Source of the DNA: Phialophora verrucosa
Taxonomy: Eukaryota; Ascomycota; Eurotiomycetes; Chaetothyriales; Herpotrichiellaceae
Reading direction: 5' to 3'
DNA: 64,000 nucleotides
Assembly (NCBI GenBank): GCA_002099365.1
Contig: MSED01000004.1
Location: 1,178,001-1,242,000, forward strand
Of this stretch, positions 54,809-64,000 are shown one piece after another (the first letter of the stretch is position 1; each line of letters begins with the position of its first letter). The position numbers and the translations under genes were made by a program. The notes below the pieces were generated by a model. The model did not search any database. It saw nothing but the letters and a program-made list of their open reading frames with translations, and was not told the origin of the DNA.

Positions 54809-56822
54809 ATGATGACACAGCGCGTCAAGCCAACCGTCGCTCCCCCTCCCCCGTTTGACCCAGCTCTCCCTCTTGATCGTGTGCCCGGAGCAAAGGGCGG
54901 CGATTGGGCGACACTTCAGGACAGCTCTTTGGACAATCTAAAAGCCAATATGAGTGACGACTCAGCCAACAGCCAGAAACGCAACGAGAGGATCTCAATG
55001 TCCGGGGCAGGGACGGATGCATCGAGTGAAAGCCATCAGTCCGAAAAGCAGTCAATTGCAGATCTCATACAAGCTATCAAGACTGACCCAGAGTTCAAGC
55101 GACTCCTGGACGACGCTCTTGCCGAAGACAAGTCTCCTGCTACGGATCCCAATCCTGAAAGACGTGCTACAGTACCGGCTAGTGAGTTTCCCTCATCTCT
55201 CCCTTAGCTCTAGATCATATCAGGTTTTCTGGGTTCCGAACGCTAATCCTCGATACAGACTCCGTGCAACAAGTCTTGATGACCGGGACCAATGCAATTG
55301 CCGTATCTTCATCTTGCGAAACAGGCTCCAATGAACGTGCAGCTTGCGTCGTCGGTAACTCCACGATGTCTATGAGAGCAGCCAATACACCTGTTGGTCA
55401 GGTCGGATATGATGGAGTTTGCCCAGAAGAGCGCGAGTCTGTTACTACTTCGTCGAAGATTTTGACCGACAATCTCCCAATTACACCTGTTTTCAACTAT
55501 TGGAGGTGAGAAGCTCAAAAAAAAAGCGTGCATGAGTATATGCTGATGAAGACTTTTATAGCCGCTTTAGTTGCCCAACAAAGCTGGTCGTCGTTGAGAA
55601 GTTCAAATACACGATCCACGATTCAATCTTCGACGTCATTTTTCCTGGAAGAAGCGCAAACACCAATCCTGTTGCGTTGGTTGACGGCAGCTTCTTAGTG
55701 CCGGAGATCAAAGACCCATTCTTTGCGAACATCTTGGAGTTTACGTATACCGAAGACAAGATGTTTCTCCACTACCTCTCCCCGAATGACCTGAATCAGG
55801 CCCTTGCATTCGCAGACAAATATGGTAGCACCGATCTGTCCTCCGCACTAATTCCCATTCTCCAGCTCGACTTCTCGAATGCGGACTTCCCTCGTCGAGC
55901 CGCTGATATCTACCGATTCCACGGGAAGACCTATGGCAGAGACCAAGAGTTTCGAGAATATTTCCGACAGGCATTTAAGGTAGAGCTCCAAAGTCGTTTG
56001 AAGAAAGACACGTCCGAACACTTCCTCACTCAGATCCACACTCAATTCACCGGTGCTGGACTAGCTCTCCTGGATGTGGCTCTTGTGCTCAATTCACTCT
56101 GGAGCACTGCGGAACAGGAAGTTGAGCACGCCGATGCGGGTGAACATTGGAGTGACGGAGGTGATGGTCCAGAGGACGAAGACGCAGACGACACCGGGGA
56201 CGAGGAGGTCTACAGCAGCAGCGGAGACAGTTGTGGGGAAAATCACTATCAAGCCCCTTGGAGCAATCTTCAACCCGAGACTCACAATTGGTGGCCAGTT
56301 GGGAATCAATGGGATCGAGGTGACAATGATCCTCAGCTGGCCTACGAAGCTGCTCAAGGCAACTTTCGAAACGGCAATGTCCAAGCCCCGTCGGTAATCA
56401 TGCCTCCAGAAAATGCCCTTCCTGAATTTCCGCATCAGCAACAAACATTCACCGGCTGGGATGCGCCTTTGCCCATGAATATTGTTGGTCAGGCCATCGA
56501 CACCACACAAAGCAACTCGAAAGCAACTTCTTTGCAAGGCACCTCGGCCCTTGCTCGCTGTGTTTATCATTGGCTTGAGCACAGAGATCTGGAGACTGTG
56601 GCCACTGTGGCTGACGACTTGGGCTGCACCAAAAACGAGGCTCACTGTGCTCTTTCAGAGCTGGAGCTAGCAGGCATCATCAGATGGTTCGTCGCACCTG
56701 ACGGGCATAGGGTCTCGTGCGTGAAGGAAGAATTGCCGCGAGCAACAGTCAGCCCGGATTTCCTTCCCAACAACCTTTCTGGAGCCCACGAACGTGACCG
56801 CGGCCCGCAGTATGGATATTAG
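54809..56822 (+). CDS. Unnamed protein with possible winged-helix C-terminal module
   Basis: Three exons: 54809-55181, 55259-55505 and 55562-56822, 626 aa. Introns are 77 and 56 nt, GT-AG and phase-consistent. The N-terminal third is polar and disordered, with a short helix IADLIQAIKTDPEFKRLLDDAL. The middle (about 205-340) is a folded region beginning LVVVEKFKYTIHDSIFDVIFPG, with LVDGSFLVPE, FANILEFTYTED and ALAFADKYG; this vaguely recalls a BTB-like arrangement but I do not claim it. An acidic linker follows (DGPEDEDADDTGDEE). A C-terminal segment (LARCVYHWLEHRDLETVATVADDLG, then ELELAGIIRWF) has the pattern of a winged helix-turn-helix. Function unknown. Confidence 0.72.
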
Positions 56823-57508
56823 ACGTCCTAGCCGTTGCTGGATCGGTTGGTTGGTCGGCCGGCACATCACTGCCATCATGCTTCGAAGAGGTCCGGCACC
56901 AGATCGACTCGGCGCTTTGAGCAAGGGTACTGCACGAACACCTGGGTTCCACTCCCTCCCACTCTCGGTCTGCACTCAGATCACGGCGAACACAGTTTCT
57001 CCTCGACAATGTCAGAGTCCACCGCCCGTAGCTGGCCCCACTCGGCTCCAGCGATACGCACGAACAAGGAATGCAAGAAACACGAAAAAGGAATTACCAA
57101 AAAAAAGGGAAATTCCCTGCATATCTTAGCCCTAGCTCGAGACGATTCAAACCCCCATTGTTGATTCCAGAAAACGACCATCTGACGAACTTCACTGCTG
57201 AAGGAAAGGGGAAAGTCAAACCGAAACCCAGGATACGGCTGAAGCCTCAAGCAGTGAAGTCTCCAAGTAGACAGATAGGGAGCTCGAGCTTCTTTTTTCC
57301 CATAGTCACGCAATTGCAATCACAAAGAGGGCTTGGAATGAGAAAAGCTTTTTCTATGTCAAGTTCAATTCATCTCTTGAGTTCCATGTTGATCTCGTCC
57401 AGACAGATTCACACTCGTGAAGCTTGGCTCCCTGGCTGTTTGGTTCCAAGGTTCCCCCAGCTCGTGGCGACGGGACCAACGTTTTGCATGGTGAAGAGGA
57501 CCCCCACC
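56823..57508. other. Intergenic region between convergent genes
   Basis: About 690 bp of 3' flanks. An A-rich run (AAAAAAAA) occurs near 57100. No gene recognised. Confidence 0.5.
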
Positions 57509-59502
57509 TCACAGCAACAGCAGGGTATGGTCCTCGTCAATCTGCACCTGTAAGCCGTCGATTGTTGTCTTCCCACCCACGACGGCCGGACCCTTCACGG
57601 TCATCTGTCGTGTCACGATGTGGTCAGCATAATGAATGAGGCCGCCCGAAGGAACAGTCGCATGGGGAGCCAGACACCCCAAAGCAAACCAAAGCACAAT
57701 GGTAACAATGATACCGTGAGATGAGACGATGTGATATGCCTTCGAGATGATGTGATGTGTGGAAAAAGCAGTGGTCAAACTTACCGTTCCTGTGGGAGCC
57801 CTCGTTCCCACCACATCTTCCTCCCCGCTCAAATGCACCTCCACACTGCTCAGGGGTGCGCCCACGCCCACGACGTTGCCGGCCTTCTCCCTGTAGTCGA
57901 AGATATTTGTCTGGGAGATCGCACCGGCCACATGTGGTGCTGTGAGTGCGTATCCGATGCGGCATTTCAGCAGCGTGCGTAGGGAATGCAGTGTCGAGGA
58001 CGACAAGCGGGTCGAAGCAGGCGCGGTGGTGGACTGCGGGATCAGCAATACTCGGAGATGCGAGAGAGGGGTCGTCGACGAGTGCTGTTTTGCCGGCATG
58101 TTGCCCTGTTGGAGGGTCCGTTGGGTCATAAATTTGCCGAGCCCGCCTGGGTGTTTGGTGTCTGGATGGTTGAGGTACGCGGTCACGGTGGCCGGGGAGG
58201 CGAGGACGATGGTAGGCGATGTTAGGGACGTGGCGTGCATGACGTCGATGTTATCGCCTGCCACGGAGTTGAGGGATAGTGTGGCGTTGGAGTAGAGCGC
58301 GGCAAACGTCCAGGCCAGGCTGTAGCTTTCTGTCAGCGGCGTGGTGGGGAGGAGAGTGTCGGCCGGGGAGAGCTTGTGGGTCCGTGGGAGGGTTGCGAGA
58401 AGGGCTGCGGTCGCGGAGATGAGGTTCTAAAACAAAGTTGGCACCGGGACGCGCGGAGGTCAAGCCAAAGTCGAGATTCAAGGAATGATGATGTTACTCA
58501 CTTCGGAAGTATACTTGACCAGGTCGTAGCCTCCGTTGGTGGTCGGAACAAAGATGGACACTGGAGGCACTTGCGAGTCCTTGTCTAAAGGCAGGACTTC
58601 TGATTTTGCGGACCGTCGATTCTTCTCCACGAGTTCATGCCAGGAAGTAACAGTGTAGCCGTCGGGGGTGCCCTCCGTCCAGTTCATGTGTTCGTTGGTC
58701 GAGCGAGTTACCCAGATGACGGTCTTGATGGACTTGGCAGTCGATGCCAGGTCATCAAGGTCCAATGAGCCGGCCTCGGCGATGACGTGGTCGGCGGAAG
58801 TTTTTGCGAGCAACGAGTTGAGCTTGTCTTGTGTCAGGCCGTAAGGGAGGAGGATCGTAGAAAACCCGTAGAACGAGCCAGCTGTTCAGCAATGTCAGAT
58901 GAGATTGCTCAACCAGCCTTTGCCCGGACCGCGTATAACAAGGATTCCTGTGTGTACGTACCGAAGACTGCAGACAACAGTTCCACCGAGTTGGAGAGGC
59001 ACACAGCCACAGACTGTCCGTTGTTCCGCTTGACGTACTGGCCAACGACATTAATCCCAAGCGTCAAGTCATCGAGATTATGCTCGATGACTTTCTCCCG
59101 TCCCAAAACAGTGAGGATCTTTCCCTTCTCGCCCGTCGGGGTGCCCTCTTCGTTGACCGCGCCCCGGGCAGCGTTCCTCCAAATATCCCGCAGATCCCCA
59201 GGTCTGCCGGAACTCCACTTCGGAGTGCCTGGGTCTTTGACGCCCAGGCCGGCGCGGAGAGGATAGCCGTGAGGGATGTCGATTGCGCGATAGACCGCAG
59301 ACTCACCTAGCTGTCGGACGGGAGCGATTTGTGCCTGTCGTGCCAGTAAAAAAGGGTGGGTGTCGGGGTCGCTCCCCGTAAGCACAGGATATACGAGAAA
59401 AGCAACAAGAGCGAGCGCCAGGATCGTCGTCCAGATGTTCCATGAGGAGAAGAACTCGGCGATGGCGACGTCCATTCGCTCTGCCAGGCTTGCCTCCGCC
59501 AT
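57509..59502 (-). CDS. Membrane-anchored ANL-family protein, likely pseudoenzyme
   Basis: Four exons on the minus strand: 58962-59502, 58502-58881, 57785-58426 and 57509-57604, 552 aa. Three GT-AG introns. The N-terminal anchor (about 22-42, IWTTILALALVAFLVYPVL) is followed by RQAQIAPVRQLGESAVYR, as in long-chain acyl-CoA synthetases. The region FLVY...NVVGQYVKRNNGQSVAVCLSN...ELLSAVFAGSFYGFSTILLPYGL matches the first ANL subdomain. Where the ATP-binding SSGTTGxPK loop should be, the sequence reads PTTNGGYDLVKYTSENL. The protein ends just after TVKGPAVVGGKT and lacks the C-terminal catalytic-lysine domain. It is therefore probably not an active adenylating enzyme; an ER or lipid-body scaffold role is inference. 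Confidence 0.75.
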
Positions 59503-60022
59503 GATGTTCGATCTTCGTGTAGGATGACCTGAACCGTCAATGTTCTATGGTGTAGGTTGTGATGTTGTTCGGAAGAGACGTGGAAGTCTCTCCACGTCGG
59601 AATGATTCCTTGGCTCCGACCCCACGCGCTGCTTTAGGGGATCTAAGTTACTAAGCAATCAACTCCAGACTGGATACAAGTCTGGGAGGGGTTGCGAGGA
59701 AAGGGGGTCATAGTAGTATCATTTCACACCTAGTATCAGTCATTCACTCGGATACAAAACCACGCAACCGGCCTGCTTTTGAAGTGTCGGAAGATTCAGA
59801 ACCCAGTGGAAATGGTGAGTTGGTTCTGATGACTATGAAAGACATGTAAATCACAACGCCAATCTAGATTGCTTTGGAGTGACAGTCTCCGACGAGGAGC
59901 AGTATTTCCGCAGGATACATTTCCTCGTCTCTACGATCGTTCGCCCCTTCTTTCCCTACCGCTGGGGTAGGTGTACCCTCTCTCGCATGCGATATACCGC
60001 CTGTTCATCCTGATACCCAATT
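59503..60022. other. Intergenic region, ANL-like gene promoter
   Basis: About 520 bp: promoter of the ANL-like gene (-) and 3' flank of the FAD monooxygenase (-). Nothing distinctive seen. Confidence 0.5.
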
Positions 60023-61360
60023 CTACTGGTTCGACAGGTACACCTGTGTCTCATTGATGGCATCATACCCGAACAACCACTGGAAAAACGGTAAGCTCAT
60101 ATAGGGCGCGTGCATGTCTGCTGGCGGCTTGGGATCCTTCCTCCTCTCTTCCTCCGGCCGAGCCAGCTGAGTCTTCTGAATCTCCCACTGCTTGGCTAAC
60201 ATCGCGTCGCGCGCCTCGGCGTTCTCACCATTCAGGAATCCGACGCCTTCGCGACTGGTGGCCTGTATCCGTTCCACGCGCGGTTTGCGAATAGTTTCGT
60301 ATGCCTTTGTCGCGTCCGAGATTGGCCGGTTGTTCTCCCAAGCCCACCCAATGCATTCTCCTAGAACTGCGCCGTCTTCAATGGCGGTGGAGCCGCCGGA
60401 GCCGGCGTGCGGAAGCATCGCATGCCAGGCGTCACCCAGCAGCACCACACCACCCTTATCACTGCGGCAGGTCTTTAATGGCGGAAGCTCTGCGAGACGC
60501 CACTGTGTGCATGGGCCGATGTTGGCAAGCAAGTCTCGTATCGCCGGACAGGCATCGCCAAACTCGTCGGCGACTTGCTTTGGGTCGGCCTTGATGCCCC
60601 AATATCCGTAGGGGACATTGCATCCATCACCGACACAGACAACCACGTCGTATGGCTTGTGGGTCGGGAGCGGCCAGGCAAGGACATATTTGCCCGGCAT
60701 TAACCACAACTGGCTGGTGCGGTTCTCTAACAGCCATGCTAGATTCGGGTTATTGACCATGGTCGCTTTGTCGACAGAGCACCGATATGCTTTTTCATCT
60801 AGGGGAATCAATTCGGCAGAGGCTGTGGCAGGGATAGATGCACGCACAGCCGATCGAAGGCCGTCAGCCCCGACAACCAAGTCGGCGGTGAGTGTCCGTC
60901 CATCTCTGAGGTACACCGTGTTGGTGTCAACATCGACCCTGGTGACTTCTGCGTTGAACAAGATTTTCGTCCCATATCCTAGCGCACCCTTGGCGAGTAA
61001 TTGTTGATAGTCTGCGCGGTGGATGTTCCATGCCGGTTCACCATACAGGATGGCGCAAGTATTGGCCTCGTTCTGGTAGAGGGCACCCAGAATTTTGTTG
61101 TCAGCCCCGGCCCGAATGTCTATGTATCTGTTCTCGGTGACATTTGGCCTGAACTGTCCTTCGAGGCCGTACCTTTTGATCACTCTGACTGCATGAGGAC
61201 TGACGCCGATGCTGGCGCCAAACTCGTTCAACTCGGATTTGGCTTCGAGAACTGTCACGTCAAGGCCTTTACGAGAGAGGGCGATTGCGGCGGAGAGGCC
61301 ACCAATGCCCGCTCCGGCTATCAAGATCGTGTAAGGCGTTTTATGGCCGGTGCTTCCCAT
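60023..61360 (-). CDS. FAD-dependent monooxygenase (salicylate-hydroxylase-like)
   Basis: Single exon on the minus strand, 445 aa from ATG 61360; the frame is open to 61513 but begins there without family sequence. FAD/NAD(P)H aromatic hydroxylase of the UbiH/salicylate 1-monooxygenase group. Motifs: GxGxxG as AGAGIGGLSAAIALSRKG (15-32), DG region VVGADGLRSAVRASI (about 165), and the second FAD motif GVVLLGDAWHAMLPHAGSGG (about 300). FGASIGVSPHAVRVI is also typical. The C-terminus (about 370-445) is a polar extension with FFQWLFGYD. It hydroxylates an aromatic or similar ring; substrate unknown. It sits in the same orientation as the nitronate monooxygenase, 1.1 kb away. Confidence 0.9.
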   Translation of the reverse strand: MGSTGHKTPYTILIAGAGIGGLSAAIALSRKGLDVTVLEAKSELNEFGASIGVSPHAVRVIKRYGLEGQFRPNVTENRYIDIRAGADNKILGALYQNEANTCAILYGEPAWNIHRADYQQLLAKGALGYGTKILFNAEVTRVDVDTNTVYLRDGRTLTADLVVGADGLRSAVRASIPATASAELIPLDEKAYRCSVDKATMVNNPNLAWLLENRTSQLWLMPGKYVLAWPLPTHKPYDVVVCVGDGCNVPYGYWGIKADPKQVADEFGDACPAIRDLLANIGPCTQWRLAELPPLKTCRSDKGGVVLLGDAWHAMLPHAGSGGSTAIEDGAVLGECIGWAWENNRPISDATKAYETIRKPRVERIQATSREGVGFLNGENAEARDAMLAKQWEIQKTQLARPEEERRKDPKPPADMHAPYMSLPFFQWLFGYDAINETQVYLSNQ

Positions 61361-62438
61361 TGCTGAGAAAGGTCTTTTTGAAGCTGCCAAACGCCCTTTG
61401 CACTGGATGAAATGCCTTGTAGGACATACCTTAGATATATACACCTGGATCGTCTCACCGAGGGTAGCACCATACGGTGCTTCGTATACTGGCCGCATTT
61501 TGCGGCTTACCACACGTCTATGCTGGGCAAGCCGTCCTCAAAGAGGCGATCCCATACCATATCTGTGCATTCGTTTATTGGTGCCTTTCTGATGACAGGA
61601 ATAACTTAGGTCAGCGCCTTCAAAAGGTTTACCGATCCCCATGGGAATGTCGCCGGGCGCCCGAAGTCAGATCTTTTCAGGGGGCCGCATGAACTAATCA
61701 CCATTTTAAGTTTGCTCAGCTGTCAGGTATCTTCCGATAATCACACCCTCGGGTGTCAGACCCGCATAGTGATACGGTGTCGACGAGACGGCAGAGGATT
61801 AACAGGCTCAGAGTTGTCCCTCTGCCCAGGTATGGTCGACAGGCAGGAAAGAGTGGCACGCGTGGTAAGTGAGATGATGGGAGAAGGATCGTGCCCAGTT
61901 CATTCGCATCCTCACCGGGTCTTGGCGTGGAGATTGCATCTTGATGGTTGGGCATTTCCGACCACAGGCTGACAGAGAGGGAAGAGCACATACCTGGGGG
62001 CCGCCGGTGGATAATGCTCTGTCATGTTGTTCGCAGGAAGGAAACATTTGGGCAACCGATTCAGCAAGACGATACCGACTCTTGCTCTTCCGCCAATTTC
62101 ACAAGCGTAATTCTACGGTCTCTTGGGCTTTTCTGCGCCGTCTCAACTTCGTTCGAAGTTTGCTGGTGGCCTGTTAGCAAAGCCCGGATCGCTTCAAACA
62201 CCCTAACGTCTCCCTGTTGGATTTGACTCGTCTATGGTCATGGGCCATTGTGCCTGTGCTCAGACGAGCGATACATGACCACGGCGAAACACATGACAAG
62301 AGACGAACCATGGAACAGTGAGGTGAGCAAGGAATTCTTGTTTCGAAGGCATCCCCAGATATGCCCGTGTCTAAGTCTTTGTCTGGAAATCTGTATCAAA
62401 AACGCCCGCATATCTGAGCCCGGTCACGCCACTATCAG
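61361..62438. other. Intergenic region, FAD monooxygenase promoter
   Basis: About 1.08 kb, with the FAD monooxygenase promoter nearest 61361 and the nitronate monooxygenase 3' flank. Frames on both strands (61716-62226) are short overlapping shadows. Confidence 0.45.
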
Positions 62439-63536
62439 TTACAGCTTGCTCTGAGGTTGGTAGAACTTGCGACTCCGCTCAATGGCTTCCACAGCCTCCG
62501 TCTCAATTCTCGACAGAAGCTCTTGACATGTGGGAATGTCATGGATCAACCCGATCACTTGCCCGGCTGTCCACACGCCATAGTCCTTGTCTCCATTCAG
62601 GAAGACCTCGCGGCCACGCTTCCCTGAGACATATGGCGCGACCTCCTCAAACTTCCCAGTGGTGCTGCTCTTCTCAATAGCCACGGCCTGTTGGGCAACT
62701 TTGTTTTTGAACAATCTCGACGTATTAGTCCACCTTCTCAGAACGAGCTCAGTGTCATGTTCCGAGGCATCCACGATCGCCTGCTTGATGTTGATGTGGA
62801 TAGGCGCCTCGACAGTGCACATGAATCGAGTGCCCATGTTGATCCCTTCGGCTCCAAGAGCTAGGGCCGCGGCCAGGCCCTGACCGTCTGCAAAGCCGCC
62901 CGAGGCGATGAAAGGCACGCGGAGCGATTGCCTTGCCCTTGACAGGAGGATGAAATTAGTGATGTCAGATTCGCCGACATGTCCGGCGCATTCAAAACCA
63001 TCGATCGAGAGAAAGTCGACGCCCAGTTTCACGGCGGACTGGGCATGTCTGATGGTTGTACATTTGTGTAGGATGATGATGTTGGCCGCCTTCAATTGCT
63101 TGATGACCGGCCCGGGCGAGTTTCCTGCCGTTTCTACGATCTTGATACCCTCGTCAATGCATACTTGAGCATATTCACCGTAGGGTGGAGCGTTCATCGT
63201 GGGGAGGAGGGTGATGTTGACGGCGAAAGGGTTCTTTGTCAGGGTTCTCGTTTTTCGGATCTCCTTGCGTAGGTCTTCTGGAGTAGGTTGAGTGAGGGCT
63301 GTGAGCTGGAAGAACTAGTCAGGACCCTCCTAATACTGTGTGCCAGCTCTAGACTTACAATCCCCAGACCGCCTGCATTAGATACAGCGGACGCCAATTC
63401 TGCGTAGCCAACCCATTGCATGCCACCCTGGACGACGGGGACTGCGTCGCGTTTAGTAAGAGTCAAGAATGGAGCCTCGATTAAACCAAGTACCTTTGAT
63501 GCCTAGCCGGCGCGTGAGTTCGGTGTTAAAGACCAT
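62439..63536 (-). CDS. Nitronate monooxygenase (2-nitropropane dioxygenase family)
   Basis: Three exons on the minus strand: 63494-63536, 63359-63441 and 62439-63305, 330 aa. Introns are 52 and 53 nt. Spliced start: MVFNTELTRRLGIKVPVVQGGMQWVGYAELASAVSNAGGLGI, the FMN-binding N-terminus of the family. FMN TIM-barrel enzyme oxidising alkyl nitronates. Also visible: LRKEIRKTRTLTKNPFAVNITLLP, EGIKIVETAGNSP, GFECAGHVGESD with the putative catalytic His, IASGGFADGQGLAAALALGAEGINMGTRF for phosphate binding. It protects against nitronate or propionate-3-nitronate toxicity and nitro-compounds. Confidence 0.93.
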
Positions 63537-64000
63537 CGCTCCTGTGCGAAGTTGCAAGTGGATGAAGGTTACAACTGAATGAGCACTTCTAACTGCTGCG
63601 ATGGCTATTACAACAGCCTAACACAATGGAAGCGACGGTACAGAAGAAGAGGAGTCAAATATAAGTAAGACCAGACAAATCCAATACCACAGTACCACTT
63701 GACCCGAGGTGATTGCAATGCGTGCACGCAGGATGGAGAGTTGTTGTGGAGGGACCTGGGCCAGAGCCGGGAACCGAGGCAAAGTTGTCCAAGTGAAGCT
63801 GTCACGGCCACCTTAAGGCCGTTAAAGGCAGCTTTGCCGCTCCATCACCTCAGCATCATGTGAGACAAGCTCGTCGTCGCTGCCTTTGCATTACTCGCAC
63901 GAATAAGTGCCTGTGAGAGCCGGTGATGTTCGGGGCTCATTATTATGCGATGCTTCCTTGCCATTTCATGGAGCCGAGGGTTATCAACTGAATTCGTCCG
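63537..64000. other. Promoter of nitronate monooxygenase and window edge
   Basis: About 460 bp to the end of the window. Contains the promoter of the minus-strand nitronate monooxygenase. No further gene supported before the edge. Confidence 0.45.

Overview
This window looks like nuclear DNA of a filamentous ascomycete (Pezizomycotina). The genes carry short GT-AG introns, mostly 48-120 nt, with CTAAC/CTGAC-like branch sites. They are separated by 0.2-2.8 kb of non-coding sequence, and the products are fungal: a Zn2Cys6 regulator, sterol C-24(28) reductase, a GPI-type class III chitinase, MIM1/TOM13, and a LaeA-type methyltransferase. A member of Eurotiomycetes is my best guess, but the sequence alone does not settle it. 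I see no rRNA, no convincing tRNA, no transposon and no CRISPR. Exon boundaries were assigned by hand from splice signals, reading-frame phase and family motifs.

Left part (about 2.8-22.3 kb) is mostly housekeeping and regulation. It holds a Zn2Cys6 transcription factor, a BCS1-like AAA ATPase, an unnamed protein with KEN and D-box degrons, acetoacetyl-CoA synthetase, a small single-pass membrane protein, and MIM1 divergent from a p47/Shp1-type UBX adaptor. An OXA1-family mitochondrial insertase closes this part.

Central part (about 23.2-36.3 kb) is the most accessory-looking stretch. It carries a ThDP-dependent lyase/decarboxylase, a glutathione-S-transferase-like protein, a short-chain dehydrogenase with an N-terminal presequence, an alkaline ceramidase, a cytochrome P450, a LaeA-like methyltransferase and an NAD(P)-binding NmrA-like protein. 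Several pairs are divergent or convergent. No PKS, NRPS or terpene synthase is present, so if this is a metabolic cluster it lacks a classical backbone enzyme.

Right part (about 36.7-64 kb) holds surface, membrane and housekeeping genes. First come a mucin-like membrane protein, ERG4, a repeat-rich GPI chitinase, an APC amino-acid permease, a SET/NAP histone chaperone and a Tlg1/syntaxin-6-type SNARE. Then a divergent mitochondrial pair (an unnamed mitochondrial protein and ribosomal protein bL19m), an unnamed protein with a possible winged-helix C-terminus, and a membrane-anchored degenerate acyl-CoA-synthetase-like protein. It ends with an FAD monooxygenase and a nitronate monooxygenase.

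The points most worth following are the backbone-less tailoring-gene group, the KEN/D-box protein, the ANL-family likely pseudoenzyme, and the coding tandem repeats in the chitinase and the NmrA-like protein.
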